From the NCBI GenBank assembly GCA_003987775.1, contig RXJD01000032.1:1-63509 (forward strand): 63,509 bases of DNA. Reading direction: 5' to 3'. The DNA is from Mycobacterium sp. (GTDB lineage Bacteria > Actinomycetota > Actinomycetes > Mycobacteriales > Mycobacteriaceae). Below the pieces are notes generated by a model that saw only the letters and a program-made list of their open reading frames with translations, was not told the origin of the DNA and searched no databases. A program made the position numbers and the translations under genes. Positions 1-9,377 of the stretch are shown here, piece after piece (within the stretch, counting starts at the first letter, position 1; each line of letters begins with the position of its first letter).

Positions 1-2097
1 TGCTCCGCTGGTACCAATGCCGCCAGCACCGCCATTACCAGCCGTGACGTTGCCGGTGCCATTGGTCGACGCGGAACCGCCCTTGCCGCCGTCGCCGCCA
101 ATACTCCCGCTGCCTCCAGCACCTGCGTCGCCGCCGATTGAAGCGCCGAAGCCAAAGTTGGTGTCCACCCCTCCACCGGCCCCGCCCGCGCCGCCCCCCG
201 CGCCGCCACTGCCCCCTTCACCACCACGACCGCCGGTAGCTTTACCCGAAGCGGCCGCGTTGTAGACGTTGGCACCTCCGCCTTTGCCACCATTTCCCCC
301 CGTACCGGAGCTACCACCGCTGGTGCCATCAGCTCCCGCCCCTCCGGTCGCGCCACCAGTGCCGTTGTTGACGGCCGCTCCACCGGCGCCACCGTCGCCA
401 CCGCCCGTGGGTCCGACGCCACCCAGCCCACCGTCCCCGCCGATCGCATCCCCAGTCCCAGCGTTGGTCGCAGCACCACCGGCGCCGCCGTTGCCGCCGC
501 GGCCGATGCCGGAGTCGCCGCCCTTGCCGCCCGCGCCGGCGACGGCATTGCCGGGTCCTTCGTTCTGCCCCGCCCCACCGGCGCCGCCGTTACCGCCCGC
601 GCCGGTGCCCAGGGCGTTTCCGCCGTCGCCGCCGGTCCCGCCCTTACCGGCGATCAGGCCGCTCTTTCCGCCGGCGCCACCCGCACCCCCGGCGCCGGCG
701 CCCAGCGCGGAGTTCCCCCCAGCGCCGCCGGAACCGCCGTTGCCGTAACTGCCGCCGTTGCCACCCACCCCACCTTTGCCGCCGGGAGTGCCCGATACCG
801 CGCTGGAGGCGTCGTAACCGTGACCGCCTGTACCACCGTTGCCGCCGTTGCCGGCAATGATGGAGCCCGCAATTCCGGTCGCACCGGAGCTGGCGCCAAG
901 GCCGCCCGCGGCGCCGCCGCTGCCGCCGACGCCGAAGGTGCCCGGGTCGCCGCCGTTTCCGCCGTTGCCGCCGACCGTGCTGGCATTGCCGACGCCACCC
1001 GTGCCGCCGTTTCCGGGTGCCCCGGCATTCCCGCCGACCCCACCGGCCCCGCCATCGCCGAAAGCACCCGCGGCGCCGAATAGCGCCGATCCGCGCCCAC
1101 CTGCGCCACCCATTCCGCCGTTGCCGGCGTCGCCGCCCGTGCCGCTGTTCCCGCCATTGCCGCCTGTGCCGCCTACCGTGGTGGCGTCAAATCCGGCACC
1201 ACCAACTCCACCTACTCCACCGGCACCGCCGACACCGCCTTGCCCACCGGCTCCGCCTGAGCCGTACAGCAGGCCGCCGTTGCCGCCGGTCCCCCCCATG
1301 CCGGCATTGCCGCCGTCACCGCCCGCGCCGCCAGTACCGGCCGCGAGCAGTGGCGTGCCTGCCGAGCCCGCGCTGCCAACAGCGCCCGCCCCGCCGGACC
1401 CGCCGGTGCCACCGGCTCCACCGCTGCCGAACAGCAGCGCGCTGCCGCCCAGACCACCGGTGCCGCCACTGCCTCCGATGGCGCCGACGCCGCCGGATCC
1501 TCCGGCGCCGCCGTTGCCCCACAGCCAGCCGCCGGTGCCGCCCGCACCGCCGGATCCGCCGCCGACACCGCCCGCGCCACCGACTCCGCCATTGCCGAAC
1601 AGGCCCGCGGCACCCCCAGCCCCGCCCGCCCCACCGGGCGCGCCGGAGCCGCCGGCCCCGCCGTTGCCCCACAGGATGCCGCCGCCACCGCCGTTTTGGC
1701 CCGTCCCTGGTGCGCCGTTGGTGCCGTCACCGATCAGCGGACGCCCCAACAGCAGATTTGTGGGCGCGTTGATCACGCCGAGCACGGCGTCTTCGATGAG
1801 TCCGAGGGGGGATGTGCTCGCGGCCTCCGCCGCGGAGTACGAAGTCCCGGCGTTGTTCAACGCCTGGACGAACTGCAATTGAAACGCGGTCGCGCGGGCG
1901 CTGAGCGCCTGATAGTCCGCACCGTGACGAGTGAAGAGTGCCGCGATCGCCGCCGACACTTCATCCCCGGCCGCAGCCAACACTCCGGTCGTCGATGCCG
2001 CCGCCGCGGCATTGGCCGCGGTCACCGAGGAACCGATTCCCGCCGCCTGCGATGCCGCTGCTGCCAATAATTCTGGTGCTGCAATCACAAACGACAT
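1..2097 (-). CDS. PE_PGRS family protein (3' end beyond window)
   Basis: The reading frame is open from the ATG at 2097 to the window edge (699 codons). It begins [11 protein letters not shown] and continues with a typical PE helical hairpin of about 95 residues, including the DEVSAAIA stretch and a YSAAE motif that fits the YxxxD/E type VII (ESX) secretion signal. Next comes the canonical linker [16 protein letters not shown], then several hundred residues of GGAGG/GGNGG repeats (PGRS domain), still running at base 1. Such proteins are exported to the mycobacterial cell surface, usually through ESX-5; their individual functions are mostly unknown. A purine-rich GGGAG lies just upstream of the ATG. 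The proline-rich ORFs on the plus strand are antisense shadows of the repeats. The C-terminus is not visible. Confidence 0.95.
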   Translation of the reverse strand, partial: MSFVIAAPELLAAAASQAAGIGSSVTAANAAAAASTTGVLAAAGDEVSAAIAALFTRHGADYQALSARATAFQLQFVQALNNAGTSYSAAEAASTSPLGLIEDAVLGVINAPTNLLLGRPLIGDGTNGAPGTGQNGGGGGILWGNGGAGGSGAPGGAGGAGGAAGLFGNGGVGGAGGVGGGSGGAGGTGGWLWGNGGAGGSGGVGAIGGSGGTGGLGGSALLFGSGGAGGTGGSGGAGAVGSAGSAGTPLLAAGTGGAGGDGGNAGMGGTGGNGGLLYGSGGAGGQGGVGGAGGVGGVGGAGFDATTVGGTGGNGGNSGTGGDAGNGGMGGAGGRGSALFGAAGAFGDGGAGGVGGNAGAPGNGGTGGVGNASTVGGNGGNGGDPGTFGVGGSGGAAGGLGASSGATGIAGSIIAGNGGNGGTGGHGYDASSAVSGTPGGKGGVGGNGGSYGNGGSGGAGGNSALGAGAGGAGGAGGKSGLIAGKGGTGGDGGNALGTGAGGNGGAGGAGQNEGPGNAVAGAGGKGGDSGIGRGGNGGAGGAATNAGTGDAIGGDGGLGGVGPTGGGDGGAGGAAVNNGTGGATGGAGADGTSGGSSGTGGNGGKGGGANVYNAAASGKATGGRGGEGGSGGAGGGAGGAGGGVDTNFGFGASIGGDAGAGGSGSIGGDGGKGGSASTNGTGNVTAGNGGAGGIGTSGA

Positions 2098-2767
2098 CAG
2101 GGGACTCCCAACGGATACCTAGGGAAAGGAAGGTAGCCATTAGTATCACGCGTACAAGCCGAAAACGCGGTACATTCAGGTAAAGTTCGGCGGCGTCAGC
2201 GAGCAAGGCGACATCCCGGATACTGCGAAGTCTGAGCACGGGCGATTCGTCGTATCGCGGCGACCGGATGCAAGATCGACCGCATCGCGACAGTGTCTCA
2301 AAGCTGTTGTAGGACAGCGTATTTTCCGCGTCGGGTTCACATGATGCGCTGGGCCTGGGGCCCCGACGGCCGTATTCGAGAGGCGCATCGGAATCCGAGG
2401 CCGATTCAGAACCGTGTTCTAAAAGCCTAGGCTCCCGCCGAATCTTTGGTAACGCCGCTTAATTACCAAGCACCGGATGAATTCATTAATTCGTACACTC
2501 GGATTTCGGTGCTTTCGAGGTCAACGGGCCGATAAAGCATAATTTGTCCACACCTGATTCACATATACGCCAGCCGAACTGGAGAATGCAGAGTAGAAAA
2601 TCTATTGCCGCAGGCAGAGCATGTGAGTCGTCATCAGCGCACGCAGGGGTGACGCCTGCCGCGCCGCCGGAGTTCGTCGTGGCAGCCAGCGGCCGTCGAC
2701 CACGTCCGCGAGCTATGCGGTCGTCGGCGCGCCCATCGTCACGACGCCATCGACCATCAAAGTCAAT
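2098..2767. other. 670-bp intergenic region with no convincing gene
   Basis: This stretch between the PE_PGRS start and the collagen-like ORF contains only short ORFs with no recognisable protein. About 2440-2560 is clearly richer in A/T than the surroundings, as expected for promoter DNA. The PE_PGRS promoter should lie in its left part, reading leftwards. I found no tRNA, insertion sequence or strong hairpin. Confidence 0.5.
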
Positions 2768-3085
2768 TCAGCCGGGCTGCCCGGGCTGACCTGGACGGCC
2801 TGGTTCCCCGGGCTGACCGGGCTCCCCTGGCTGGCCAGGCTGCCCCGGCTGGCCGGGCTGACCGGGCTCACCACCGCGGCCGGGTTCACCGCCGGCGCCT
2901 CCGGCTCCACCGGGCCCGCCAGCGCCCCCGTCGCCACCGCGACCACCGTCACCGCCCCGGCCGCCGGCACCACCCCGACCGCCCGCACCACCGGCACCGC
3001 CGGCACCACCGCGGCCGCCCGCACCACCGGCACCGCCTAGACCGCCGTCGCCTCCGCGCGCGACATCTTCTGCCGGATCAGTCAT
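2768..3085 (-). CDS. small collagen-like Gly-X-Gly/Pro repeat protein
   Basis: A 105-aa ORF (MTDPAEDVARGGDGG...) with about 31 uninterrupted triplets in which glycine never leaves register. The first half is Gly-X-Gly with Ala, Arg and Asp as X. The second half is Gly-X-Pro, with many GQP, GEP and GRP triplets, and ends in GQPGQPG. This is the collagen triple-helix pattern, unlike the more irregular PGRS repeat. There is no signal peptide, no hydrophobic segment and no cysteine. Translation in this frame gives few residue types and perfect periodicity; the other minus-strand frame gives Ala/Val/Pro-rich nonsense. The ribosome site is weak (GCGAG). It sits between PE_PGRS and the thiamine-binding gene on the same strand. 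Function unknown; protein status is probable rather than certain. Confidence 0.6.
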   Translation of the reverse strand: MTDPAEDVARGGDGGLGGAGGAGGRGGAGGAGGAGGRGGAGGRGGDGGRGGDGGAGGPGGAGGAGGEPGRGGEPGQPGQPGQPGQPGEPGQPGEPGRPGQPGQPG

Positions 3086-3199
3086 GAGACTCGCACCAGC
3101 GTGTGTGCAGACGACCTGGACATCCTGCGGCCTCCTGAGGGTTGACCCAATGTGATCGGGTTCACGCTACGCCCACCGGCAACGGGCTGGGCATTCCGG

Positions 3200-3240
3200 G
3201 CTGGGGTGGCCATCAGAAGGAGGTGGGTCGCCACCCCGGC
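3200..3240 (-). terminator. hairpin directly after the MTH1187-family gene
   Basis: An 11-bp stem (GCTGGGGTGGC against GCCACCCCGGC, one G-U type mismatch) with an 18-nt loop abuts the TAA at 3241-3243 of the minus-strand gene. There is no clear U-tract, which is common in mycobacteria. It is a plausible intrinsic terminator or 3' stabilising hairpin. Confidence 0.5.
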
Positions 3241-3546
3241 TTAGCCGTCGGAGAGGTACCGCTCGACGGATTGCACCTTCTGCGTCATCGCGTCGGTCAC
3301 TCCGGAACGCATGTCCGCCTTGATCACGGTGCTGACCCGGGGCGCCCGCGCGGCCACCGCCTCCACCGCCCGTTGCACCACGGCCATCACTTCCGCCCAG
3401 CTGTCGCCTTCGATCACGGTGAACATCGAATCCGTCTTATTGGGTAAGCCCGACTCGCGGACCACCCGGACCGCCTCGGCGACGATCTCGCCGACGGCCT
3501 CCCCCACGCCCATCGGAGTGACCGAAAACGCAACCAGCACAGACAC
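3241..3546 (-). CDS. MTH1187/DUF77-family thiamine-binding protein (Rv1898-like)
   Basis: A 101-aa protein starting at GTG 3546 ([22 protein letters not shown]). The upstream ATG at 3582 would add 12 residues unlike the family. The core shows the ferredoxin-like fold typical of MTH1187/YkoF-type proteins: SVTPMGVG, a helix ending in [20 protein letters not shown], and [15 protein letters not shown]. Members bind thiamine-like ligands and form oligomers; the physiological role is unclear. From memory it closely matches M. tuberculosis Rv1898, which likewise neighbours dtd. Here it diverges from dtd with a 44-bp gap, so the two share one promoter region. Confidence 0.88.
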   Translation of the reverse strand: MSVLVAFSVTPMGVGEAVGEIVAEAVRVVRESGLPNKTDSMFTVIEGDSWAEVMAVVQRAVEAVAARAPRVSTVIKADMRSGVTDAMTQKVQSVERYLSDG

Positions 3547-3590
3547 CTCACGAGCCTCGCACATGGACGGGCATGGCAGCATCAGGGCCC

Positions 3591-4022
3591 ATGCGGGTTC
3601 TGGTGCAACGGGTCTCCTCGGCAGCGGTGGTGGTGGACGACCGGGTGGTCGGCGCCATCCGCCCGCCGGGCCAGGGTCTGCTGGCCTTCGTCGGCGTTAC
3701 CCACGACGACGGGCCTGAACAGGCTCGGCGGTTGGCCGAAAAGCTCTGGACGCTAAGGATTCTCGACGACGAGAAGTCCGCCTCCGATGTCGGAGCCCCG
3801 ATTCTGGTGGTCAGCCAGTTCACCCTGTACGCGAACACCGCCAAGGGCCGTCGCCCGTCCTGGAACGCGGCAGCGCCCGGCGCGGTCGCCGAACCGCTCG
3901 TCGCCGCGTTCGCCGACGCGCTCCGCACACTGGGCGCTCACGTCGAGACGGGAACCTTCGGCGCGCACATGCAGGTCGAGCTGACCAACGACGGGCCGGT
4001 GACCGTGTTGCTGGAACTCTGA
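3591..4022 (+). CDS. dtd: D-aminoacyl-tRNA deacylase
   Basis: A 143-aa cytosolic enzyme that hydrolyses D-aminoacyl (and mischarged glycyl) tRNAs, keeping D-amino acids out of translation. Family signatures are visible: [15 protein letters not shown] at the N-terminus, the SQFTLYAN active-site strand and the trans-Pro loop region KGRRPSW near residues 82-95. I chose ATG 3591 because family members begin MRVLVQRV; the in-frame start at 3573 adds an unconserved MAASGP. It is followed after 16 bp by the methyltransferase gene, so the two are probably co-transcribed. From memory it corresponds to Rv1897c. Confidence 0.95.
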   Translation: MRVLVQRVSSAAVVVDDRVVGAIRPPGQGLLAFVGVTHDDGPEQARRLAEKLWTLRILDDEKSASDVGAPILVVSQFTLYANTAKGRRPSWNAAAPGAVAEPLVAAFADALRTLGAHVETGTFGAHMQVELTNDGPVTVLLEL

Positions 4023-4038
4023 GGGGTACGTTCGCTGT

Positions 4039-4947
4039 ATGACGACACCGGAATTCGGATCCCTCCGTTCGGAGGACGACCAGTGGGACATTGTCAGCGG
4101 TGTCGGCTACACCGCCCTGCTCGTGGCGGGTTGGCGCGCGGTACATTCGTTGAGCGCCCGGCCGCTCGCGCGTGACGACTATGCACAGCACTTCATCACC
4201 GCGACCGGAGACGCTTACCTGAATGGGCTGCTCGAAAATCCCGGCACCTCGGAAGACGAGACCACCTTCCCGCGCCTGTACGGCGTGCAAACCCGATTCT
4301 TCGACGATTTCTTTGCCAATGCCGGTGAAACGGGCATCGAGCAGGCGGTGATCGTTGCAGCTGGCCTCGACACGCGGGCTTATCGCCTCGATTGGCCCAC
4401 CGGGACAACGGTTTTCGAAGTCGATTTGCCAAAGGTCCTGGCATTCAAGTCACGGGTGCTCGACGCACTCGGTGCGCAGCGCAGGGCGCGCCGGGTCGAG
4501 GTCGCGGCGGATCTACGCACCGACTGGACCGCTGAACTCGTCAAAGCCGGCTTCGACCCCGGGGTCCCGACCGCCTGGTCGGTGGAGGGACTGCTGCCCT
4601 ATCTGACTGGCGACGCCCAGGAGGCGCTGTTCGCCCGCATCCACGAACACAGCGCGTCCGACAGCCGGATTGCGACCGGTGCATTGGGCTCTCGCCTGGA
4701 CCACGACCAGCTCGCGGAACTGGAACAGGCGCACCCCGGCGTCAACATGTCCGGCGACGTCGACTTCTCCGCGCTCACCTACGACAACCCAGCGGATCCG
4801 GCGCAGTGGCTCCGGGACCACGGGTGGTCTGTCGAGCCAGTTCGGAACACGCTGAACCTGCAGGCCGGATACGGGATGACCCCGCCCGCGGTGGATGTGA
4901 AGATCGACAGCTTCATGCGCTCGCAGTACGTGTCGGCCACCCGTTGA
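4039..4947 (+). CDS. SAM-dependent methyltransferase, PF04072/TIGR00027 family (Rv1896c-like)
   Basis: A 302-aa protein of the mycobacterial 'putative S-adenosyl-L-methionine-dependent methyltransferase' family related to leucine carboxyl methyltransferase. Visible marks are RTRFFDDFF-type text ([12 protein letters not shown]), the SAM-binding [14 protein letters not shown], the acidic loop [12 protein letters not shown], and [10 protein letters not shown]. The length is normal for the family. Mycobacteria carry many paralogues; a few act on phenolic glycolipids or small phenolics, but most substrates are unknown. It follows dtd by 16 bp. It converges on the nitrilase gene, whose stop lies 4 bp beyond this one's. 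From memory it matches Rv1896c. Confidence 0.9.
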   Translation: MTTPEFGSLRSEDDQWDIVSGVGYTALLVAGWRAVHSLSARPLARDDYAQHFITATGDAYLNGLLENPGTSEDETTFPRLYGVQTRFFDDFFANAGETGIEQAVIVAAGLDTRAYRLDWPTGTTVFEVDLPKVLAFKSRVLDALGAQRRARRVEVAADLRTDWTAELVKAGFDPGVPTAWSVEGLLPYLTGDAQEALFARIHEHSASDSRIATGALGSRLDHDQLAELEQAHPGVNMSGDVDFSALTYDNPADPAQWLRDHGWSVEPVRNTLNLQAGYGMTPPAVDVKIDSFMRSQYVSATR

Positions 4948-4951
4948 GCGG

Positions 4952-5872
4952 TTACGACGCGGCGACGTGATGTCGGTAGTAGCGGCGACCGTGCACCCGC
5001 TGGTAATGCCACACCACCGCCGGCAGCGCGCCCCGCGGGTGCAACCAGAACCGTTCAGGGACAACAGAACTCGGCGAAACTCGGCCTACCGACACGTCAG
5101 CCACGACGACGCCCTCACCCTCGTCCGCAGCTGCCAGCACCCTGCCGTCGGCAGCCATGATCATGGTGCCGCCCTCGAAGCGGCCCGAGTAACCCAACGG
5201 CAGCCACGGCATGCGGCACCGCACGGCTCCCACGTGCGCCGCATGCAGAACCGGAGCGCCCACGAAGCCCGCGAACGACGCCGCGGCCTCCCGCGCCGTC
5301 GCCGCATTGCGCCGCTCCATCCGGCGAAAGGCGGCGCGCGGCCACCAGTCGGGGATCGACCACCAGCCTGACCCGGTCATCGCCAGGTCAATCCGGCCCC
5401 GCAGGCGACGCACGGTCTGGGTACGCATCAATTCCCAGCACACCGCGGCGCCCACTGTCAGATCACCGACCTCGATGACCCCGTCGTCGTAACCGCCTAC
5501 GTAGAAGGCGTTCTCCCACATGGTCGGAAGGTCCTTGTCATGCCGCCCGGCAACGCCCTGCGGGGTGACAATCAGATACGCATTTCGCACGTCTCCGTCA
5601 GTGTCCCGGATCAGCAATGAGCCGCCGATCATCACCTCGTGCCGGGCCGCCAGAGCCAGCAGCAGTTCAGTGGCTTTTCCGTCGGCCGGCAGCGCCGCAT
5701 CCGCCAACTCGGGCCAGAACCCGACGCCGGTGGTGAAGAACTCCGGCAACGCGATGGTCTGCGCGCCGGCGTCGACGGCCTGCTCGACCAGACGTTCAAC
5801 GGTGGCCAGATTGGCGTCGACGTCGGCCGGCACCGCCTCGAGTTGGATTGCGGCACAGCGCATAGACGCCAT
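4952..5872 (-). CDS. carbon-nitrogen hydrolase (nitrilase superfamily)
   Basis: A 306-aa member of the nitrilase/amidase superfamily with the complete Glu-Lys-Cys triad: E44 in ALPEFFTT, K113 in HDKDLP, and C145 in AAVCWELMR. These enzymes hydrolyse amides, nitriles or N-carbamoyl compounds in the cytosol, and the exact substrate cannot be read from sequence. A second in-frame ATG three codons in (MRCAAIQLE) is the better family match for the start. It is the last gene of a minus-strand run below an ADH, 9 bp away. The long plus-strand ORFs opposite it are shadows. Confidence 0.88.
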   Translation of the reverse strand: MASMRCAAIQLEAVPADVDANLATVERLVEQAVDAGAQTIALPEFFTTGVGFWPELADAALPADGKATELLLALAARHEVMIGGSLLIRDTDGDVRNAYLIVTPQGVAGRHDKDLPTMWENAFYVGGYDDGVIEVGDLTVGAAVCWELMRTQTVRRLRGRIDLAMTGSGWWSIPDWWPRAAFRRMERRNAATAREAAASFAGFVGAPVLHAAHVGAVRCRMPWLPLGYSGRFEGGTMIMAADGRVLAAADEGEGVVVADVSVGRVSPSSVVPERFWLHPRGALPAVVWHYQRVHGRRYYRHHVAAS

Positions 5873-5881
5873 GCTGCCACA

Positions 5882-6907
5882 CTAAGGCGTCAACAGGACC
5901 TTGACGTCGTCGCCGGAACGTGTCGCGGCGGTCGCGTAGCCCTTGGGGGCCTCATCGAGCGGCAGCGTCGTGGTGAAAATGCCGTCGACGGCTAACCGGC
6001 CGGACTGGAGCAGCGGGATCAGCTCCGGCCAGGTGCGCTGCACCGGTGCGGTGGTCCAGCGCACCGTGATGCTGCGGATCAGGCACGCTAGAGCCGGGAA
6101 CGGAAAAGGCTGCAGATTATGCACACCGACCACCGAGACGGTGCCACCCGGCCGTACCGCGTAGAGGGCGTCGGTCAGGGACGCGTCCGTCGCGACGGCA
6201 TCGATCACCGCGTCAGCACCCCGTCCGCCGGTGGCTGCCAGGATCGACTCCACTGTCGACGACGGCACCGGTGTGGCGCCCCAGTCAACCGCGCGCTGCA
6301 ACCGTCCCTCGACCCGATCGACCGCGAAAACCGTTGCTGCCCCTTGAGCGAACGCACTGCGCAGCGCACAGAGACCGACCGCGCCAAGCCCGATCACCGC
6401 CACTGTGCCACCGAGTGGGATGTCGGCCCGCTGGGCCGCCGCCCAGCCGGTAGCCAGGTTATCGGTGAGCAGCAGTGCCTGTTCGGTACTGATGCCCTCG
6501 GGAATTCTGCGCACCTGGAAGTCGGCGGCGTGCACGGCGAGCAGATCGGCCTGAGCCCCGGGAAGCGCTCCGCCGCCGAAGATTTGCAGGCCTGAGTGGC
6601 ACATCACCGGGTCGTTGGTGGCACACCCCGGGCACGCGCCGCACCCGGCCACCGAGGACACCATCACCTCGTCGCCGACCTTGACGGATCGCACGTCCGG
6701 GCCGGCCTCGACGACGGTGCCGATGGCTTCGTGCCCCAGGGGTACGGGTTCGGCCAGCGGGTAATCGCCCTCATAGAAGTGCAGGTCGGATCCGCAGATG
6801 CCGGCGGCGCGCACCGCGACGATCACGCCGTCCGGTCCGGTCAGTGCGGGATCGGGTCGGGTGTCCACCCGGATGGCGCCGGGTCCATCGATGACTACCG
6901 TGCGCAT
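5882..6907 (-). CDS. zinc-dependent alcohol dehydrogenase (MDR family)
   Basis: A 341-aa medium-chain dehydrogenase. The catalytic zinc site is seen in AGICGSDLHFYEGD and the GHEAIG motif. The structural zinc loop is CGACPGCATNDPVMC and the NAD(P) Rossmann motif is VIGLGAVG. ATG 6907 gives the family-like MRTVVIDGPGAIRV; longer versions of the ORF add 75 unrelated residues. Only 4 bp (GGCG) separate it from the stop of the upstream monooxygenase, so translation is probably coupled. A BVMO/ADH pair is typical of ketone-to-ester or alcohol-to-ketone degradation. It resembles Rv1895, but that protein is longer, so orthology is uncertain. Confidence 0.9.
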   Translation of the reverse strand: MRTVVIDGPGAIRVDTRPDPALTGPDGVIVAVRAAGICGSDLHFYEGDYPLAEPVPLGHEAIGTVVEAGPDVRSVKVGDEVMVSSVAGCGACPGCATNDPVMCHSGLQIFGGGALPGAQADLLAVHAADFQVRRIPEGISTEQALLLTDNLATGWAAAQRADIPLGGTVAVIGLGAVGLCALRSAFAQGAATVFAVDRVEGRLQRAVDWGATPVPSSTVESILAATGGRGADAVIDAVATDASLTDALYAVRPGGTVSVVGVHNLQPFPFPALACLIRSITVRWTTAPVQRTWPELIPLLQSGRLAVDGIFTTTLPLDEAPKGYATAATRSGDDVKVLLTP

Positions 6908-6911
6908 CGCC

Positions 6912-8843
6912 TCACTTCTCCTGTCGCAGAACGAAATCAGACCACTCCGGTTCGCGCACCGCGGACCAGTAATCGTTGAGCCGCCACGGGCTGACCGTGT
7001 GAATCTCGCCGTCGGCATTCTTGAAATACGAATGTTTGACGGCCGGGTGCGACCACACCATCTGCTTGATCTCGGCTTGGGTCCGCTGATGCCATTGCTC
7101 GGCGGCCTCGGCGGTAGGCTCCATCGCCACAATGTGTTCCTCAGCCATGTGCTGCAGACACAGGTTGACGTAACGCATCTGCAGTTCGGACTGGAAGATC
7201 AGGCTGCCGCCGTGTGCGAGGTGTGTGCCCGGTCCGTAGATCAGGAACAGGTTGGGGAATCCGGGCACGGTGATGCCCAGGTGCGCGAACGGCCGGCTCC
7301 CCCACAGCTCATGCAGGTCAATTCCGTTGCGGCCATTGATCTTCAGCGGCCATAGCACGTCGGTGTGCCGGAAACCGGTGGCGTAGACGATGATGTCGAC
7401 GTCGTGGGTGACCCCGTCGTCGGTGACGATGCCGCCCGGCGTGATCCGCTCGATCGGTGTCCGCACCAACTCGACGTTGTCGCGCTGGAGGGTTTTCAGC
7501 CAACTACCGTTGTCCTGCAGCGTGCGCTTGCCGGTGGCCGGGTAGTCCGGCAGCACTTTGGTCAACAGTTCGGAGCCCTCGTCGACCTGGCTGGTGATCC
7601 ACTGGCTGAACATCATTCGGGCGGCCGCGTTGATGTCACTCACCGCGTAGTCCTGGTCGGCGTAATTCGGGTCCCCGCGCGCGGCGTCCAAGCCTTTGTC
7701 CGCGCCTGGCCAGAGCAGCAGGAACCGGTACCAGCGGCCGTAGTACGGCAGATGCCGCATCGCCCAGCGCGCACCGTTACCCACTTCGTCGTGGTACATC
7801 GGGTTGGGAAACATCCATTGGGCGGTGCGCTGGAAAACCGTGAGGTGCTTGACGGATTCGGCGATGGCGGGGGCGATCTGGAATCCGCTGGCTCCGGCGC
7901 CCACGAGGGCGACCCGTTTGCCGGCCAGGTCCACCGAGTGATCCCAGGCGGCCGAGTGGAACGACGGCCCCGCAAAGGACTCGGCGCCCTCGAACTCGGG
8001 AACATACGGCCTGTTCAGTTGACCGACCGCCGTGATCACCGCTCGGGCCTGCACCGTGCTGACCGTGCCGTCCACTGCGCGTAATGCCACACTCCAGACG
8101 GCGGCCGCGTCGTCCCATTCGGCGCCGAGGACCTCGGTATTCCAGCGGACATTGCCGCCCAGATCGTGCTTGGCCATGACCTGGGTGAAGTAGCTCTGCA
8201 ACTCGTGCTGCTCGGCGAAGAAATGCGTCCACTCGTTGTTGGGTTCGAAACTGTAGCAATAGAAGTGGTTCGCGACGTCCACCCGGGCACCGGGATAGCT
8301 GTTCTCCCACCAGGTTCCGCCGGGGCCCGCGTTCTTCTCGATGATGGTGAACGGAATGTTGGCCTGCTTGAGCCGGATTCCGGCCAGAATGCCGGATTCG
8401 CCACAGCCGATCACGACGACCGGGAAATCCGACACGCTGTCGACGGGCAGTGTCGACGGCCTGCGCGGGTCCACGCCCTCGAGGTCCATCTCCTCGCGCG
8501 CCAAGGGCAGATAATCGTCGGGAACGTGTTCGCACGCCGCCCAATCCATCATCTCGCGGATGAGGTCGTCGCTCAGCGGCGGCGGTTCCGGGCAGCCGCG
8601 GTCGCGGTACTCGCTGAGCACCGGCAGCGCCTCGGCCCGCGCCCGCGCCTTGTCCTCCTCGGACATGAATCCCTGTACCTCGTTGAGGAACAGGCCCATC
8701 TGCTTGAAGTCTCGGATGAACCGCGGATCGCCGGTGATATGTACCAGCGACAGCAGCAGCGTCGGGATGCTGACGTCCTCGAGCGCGGCCGCGATATCTG
8801 CGGTGGGCGTGGTAAAGGGTTCCCCGGCGTACCGGCTGCGCAT
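6912..8843 (-). CDS. FAD-dependent Baeyer-Villiger monooxygenase, HAPMO-like
   Basis: A 643-aa type I BVMO. An N-terminal extension of about 145 residues precedes the FAD Rossmann motif VIGCGESG. The BVMO fingerprint FAGPSFHSAAWD (FxGxxxHxxxW) follows, then the NADPH motif VGAGASG and a C-terminal ATGFRHTDVLWP segment. The length and N-terminal extension resemble 4-hydroxyacetophenone monooxygenases rather than the ~500-aa EthA type. It inserts oxygen next to a carbonyl to give an ester, using NADPH; the substrate may be an aryl, alkyl or steroid ketone. RBS AAAGGA lies about 10 bp before ATG 8843. It heads an operon with the ADH, behind the inverted repeat at 8869-8897. Confidence 0.93.
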   Translation of the reverse strand: MRSRYAGEPFTTPTADIAAALEDVSIPTLLLSLVHITGDPRFIRDFKQMGLFLNEVQGFMSEEDKARARAEALPVLSEYRDRGCPEPPPLSDDLIREMMDWAACEHVPDDYLPLAREEMDLEGVDPRRPSTLPVDSVSDFPVVVIGCGESGILAGIRLKQANIPFTIIEKNAGPGGTWWENSYPGARVDVANHFYCYSFEPNNEWTHFFAEQHELQSYFTQVMAKHDLGGNVRWNTEVLGAEWDDAAAVWSVALRAVDGTVSTVQARAVITAVGQLNRPYVPEFEGAESFAGPSFHSAAWDHSVDLAGKRVALVGAGASGFQIAPAIAESVKHLTVFQRTAQWMFPNPMYHDEVGNGARWAMRHLPYYGRWYRFLLLWPGADKGLDAARGDPNYADQDYAVSDINAAARMMFSQWITSQVDEGSELLTKVLPDYPATGKRTLQDNGSWLKTLQRDNVELVRTPIERITPGGIVTDDGVTHDVDIIVYATGFRHTDVLWPLKINGRNGIDLHELWGSRPFAHLGITVPGFPNLFLIYGPGTHLAHGGSLIFQSELQMRYVNLCLQHMAEEHIVAMEPTAEAAEQWHQRTQAEIKQMVWSHPAVKHSYFKNADGEIHTVSPWRLNDYWSAVREPEWSDFVLRQEK

Positions 8844-8868
8844 CGCGAGCGATCCTTTCGACGGAATG

Positions 8869-8897
8869 CAATTACGCTACGCGTCGTTTCGTAATTG
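8869..8897. promoter_or_regulatory. palindromic operator candidate upstream of the BVMO-ADH operon
   Basis: A perfect 8-bp inverted repeat: CAATTACG at 8869-8876 and CGTAATTG at 8890-8897, separated by 13 bp. The arm centres are 21 bp apart, two helical turns, as expected for a dimeric repressor such as a TetR-type protein. It lies 26 bp before the monooxygenase start, inside a 135-bp divergent promoter region shared with the plus-strand membrane gene at 8979. No regulator gene is adjacent. Confidence 0.5.
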
Positions 8898-8978
8898 GCA
8901 GCCCTACGGTACCCGCGGTGTCGCGCCGCGGGCAAGGGCGTACCGGCCCTACTGAGCGCGGCGTGCGAGGATCTGCCG

Positions 8979-9377
8979 ATGAACTGGCGCGACATGTCAA
9001 CGGGTCAGCCACGCCGGCGCGGCGGCCGGCTCGGTGAGACGGTCGTCAAGGTGGCACTGCTCACCGGGATCTGCGTGGGCGGCGCGGCAGCGTTGACCTC
9101 AGTCGTTCCGGCCAGCGCGTTATGGACGAGCTCGTTTGTCTGCCGTCACGGCTATGAGCTGGCTTACGCCACCGCGCGGTACACCCAATCGTCCAAACGA
9201 ACGAGCACCAGCGTGCACTTTCAATGCGTCGCCGCGGCGGACGGGTACGGCGCGAATGTCGTGCTGATCGGCGCGTTGCAGACGGTGTTGGTGGCGGTGG
9301 TGCTGGGCGCTGTGCTGTTCGTTTTGCGGGTGCGAGCACGGCGGCGGGACGCGACGATCGGAGAGGCGGACGTCTGA
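8979..9377 (+). CDS. small two-pass membrane protein, unknown function
   Basis: A 132-aa protein starting MNWRDMSTGQPRRR at ATG 8979, preceded by GCGAGGA at a good distance. Longer in-frame starts lack this site and overlap the operator region. One hydrophobic segment lies at about residues 25-47 (VALLTGICVGGAAALTSVV), and a second at about 88-112 (VVLIGALQTVLVAVVLGAVL), followed by a basic tail (RVRARRRD). Two cysteines in the extracytoplasmic stretch may pair (FVCRHG and FQCVAA). The stop overlaps the next gene's start (TGATG), so the two are translationally coupled. I do not recognise a family. Confidence 0.7.
   Translation: MNWRDMSTGQPRRRGGRLGETVVKVALLTGICVGGAAALTSVVPASALWTSSFVCRHGYELAYATARYTQSSKRTSTSVHFQCVAAADGYGANVVLIGALQTVLVAVVLGAVLFVLRVRARRRDATIGEADV

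Noticed and set aside
17-1882. Proline-rich plus-strand ORFs (347 aa and shorter)
   Set aside because: They are the antisense of the PE_PGRS glycine repeats: GGC/GCC repeats read on the other strand give Pro/Ala. No ribosome site or family.
2713-3033. 106-aa minus-strand ORF overlapping the collagen-like ORF
   Set aside because: Shifted frame giving VVPAVPVVRA-type repeats; the collagen register is the more orderly reading.
7777-8871. 364-aa minus-strand ORF overlapping the monooxygenase
   Set aside because: A shifted frame of the BVMO gene; it is Arg/Gly/Pro-rich without motifs, whereas the other frame holds an intact BVMO.
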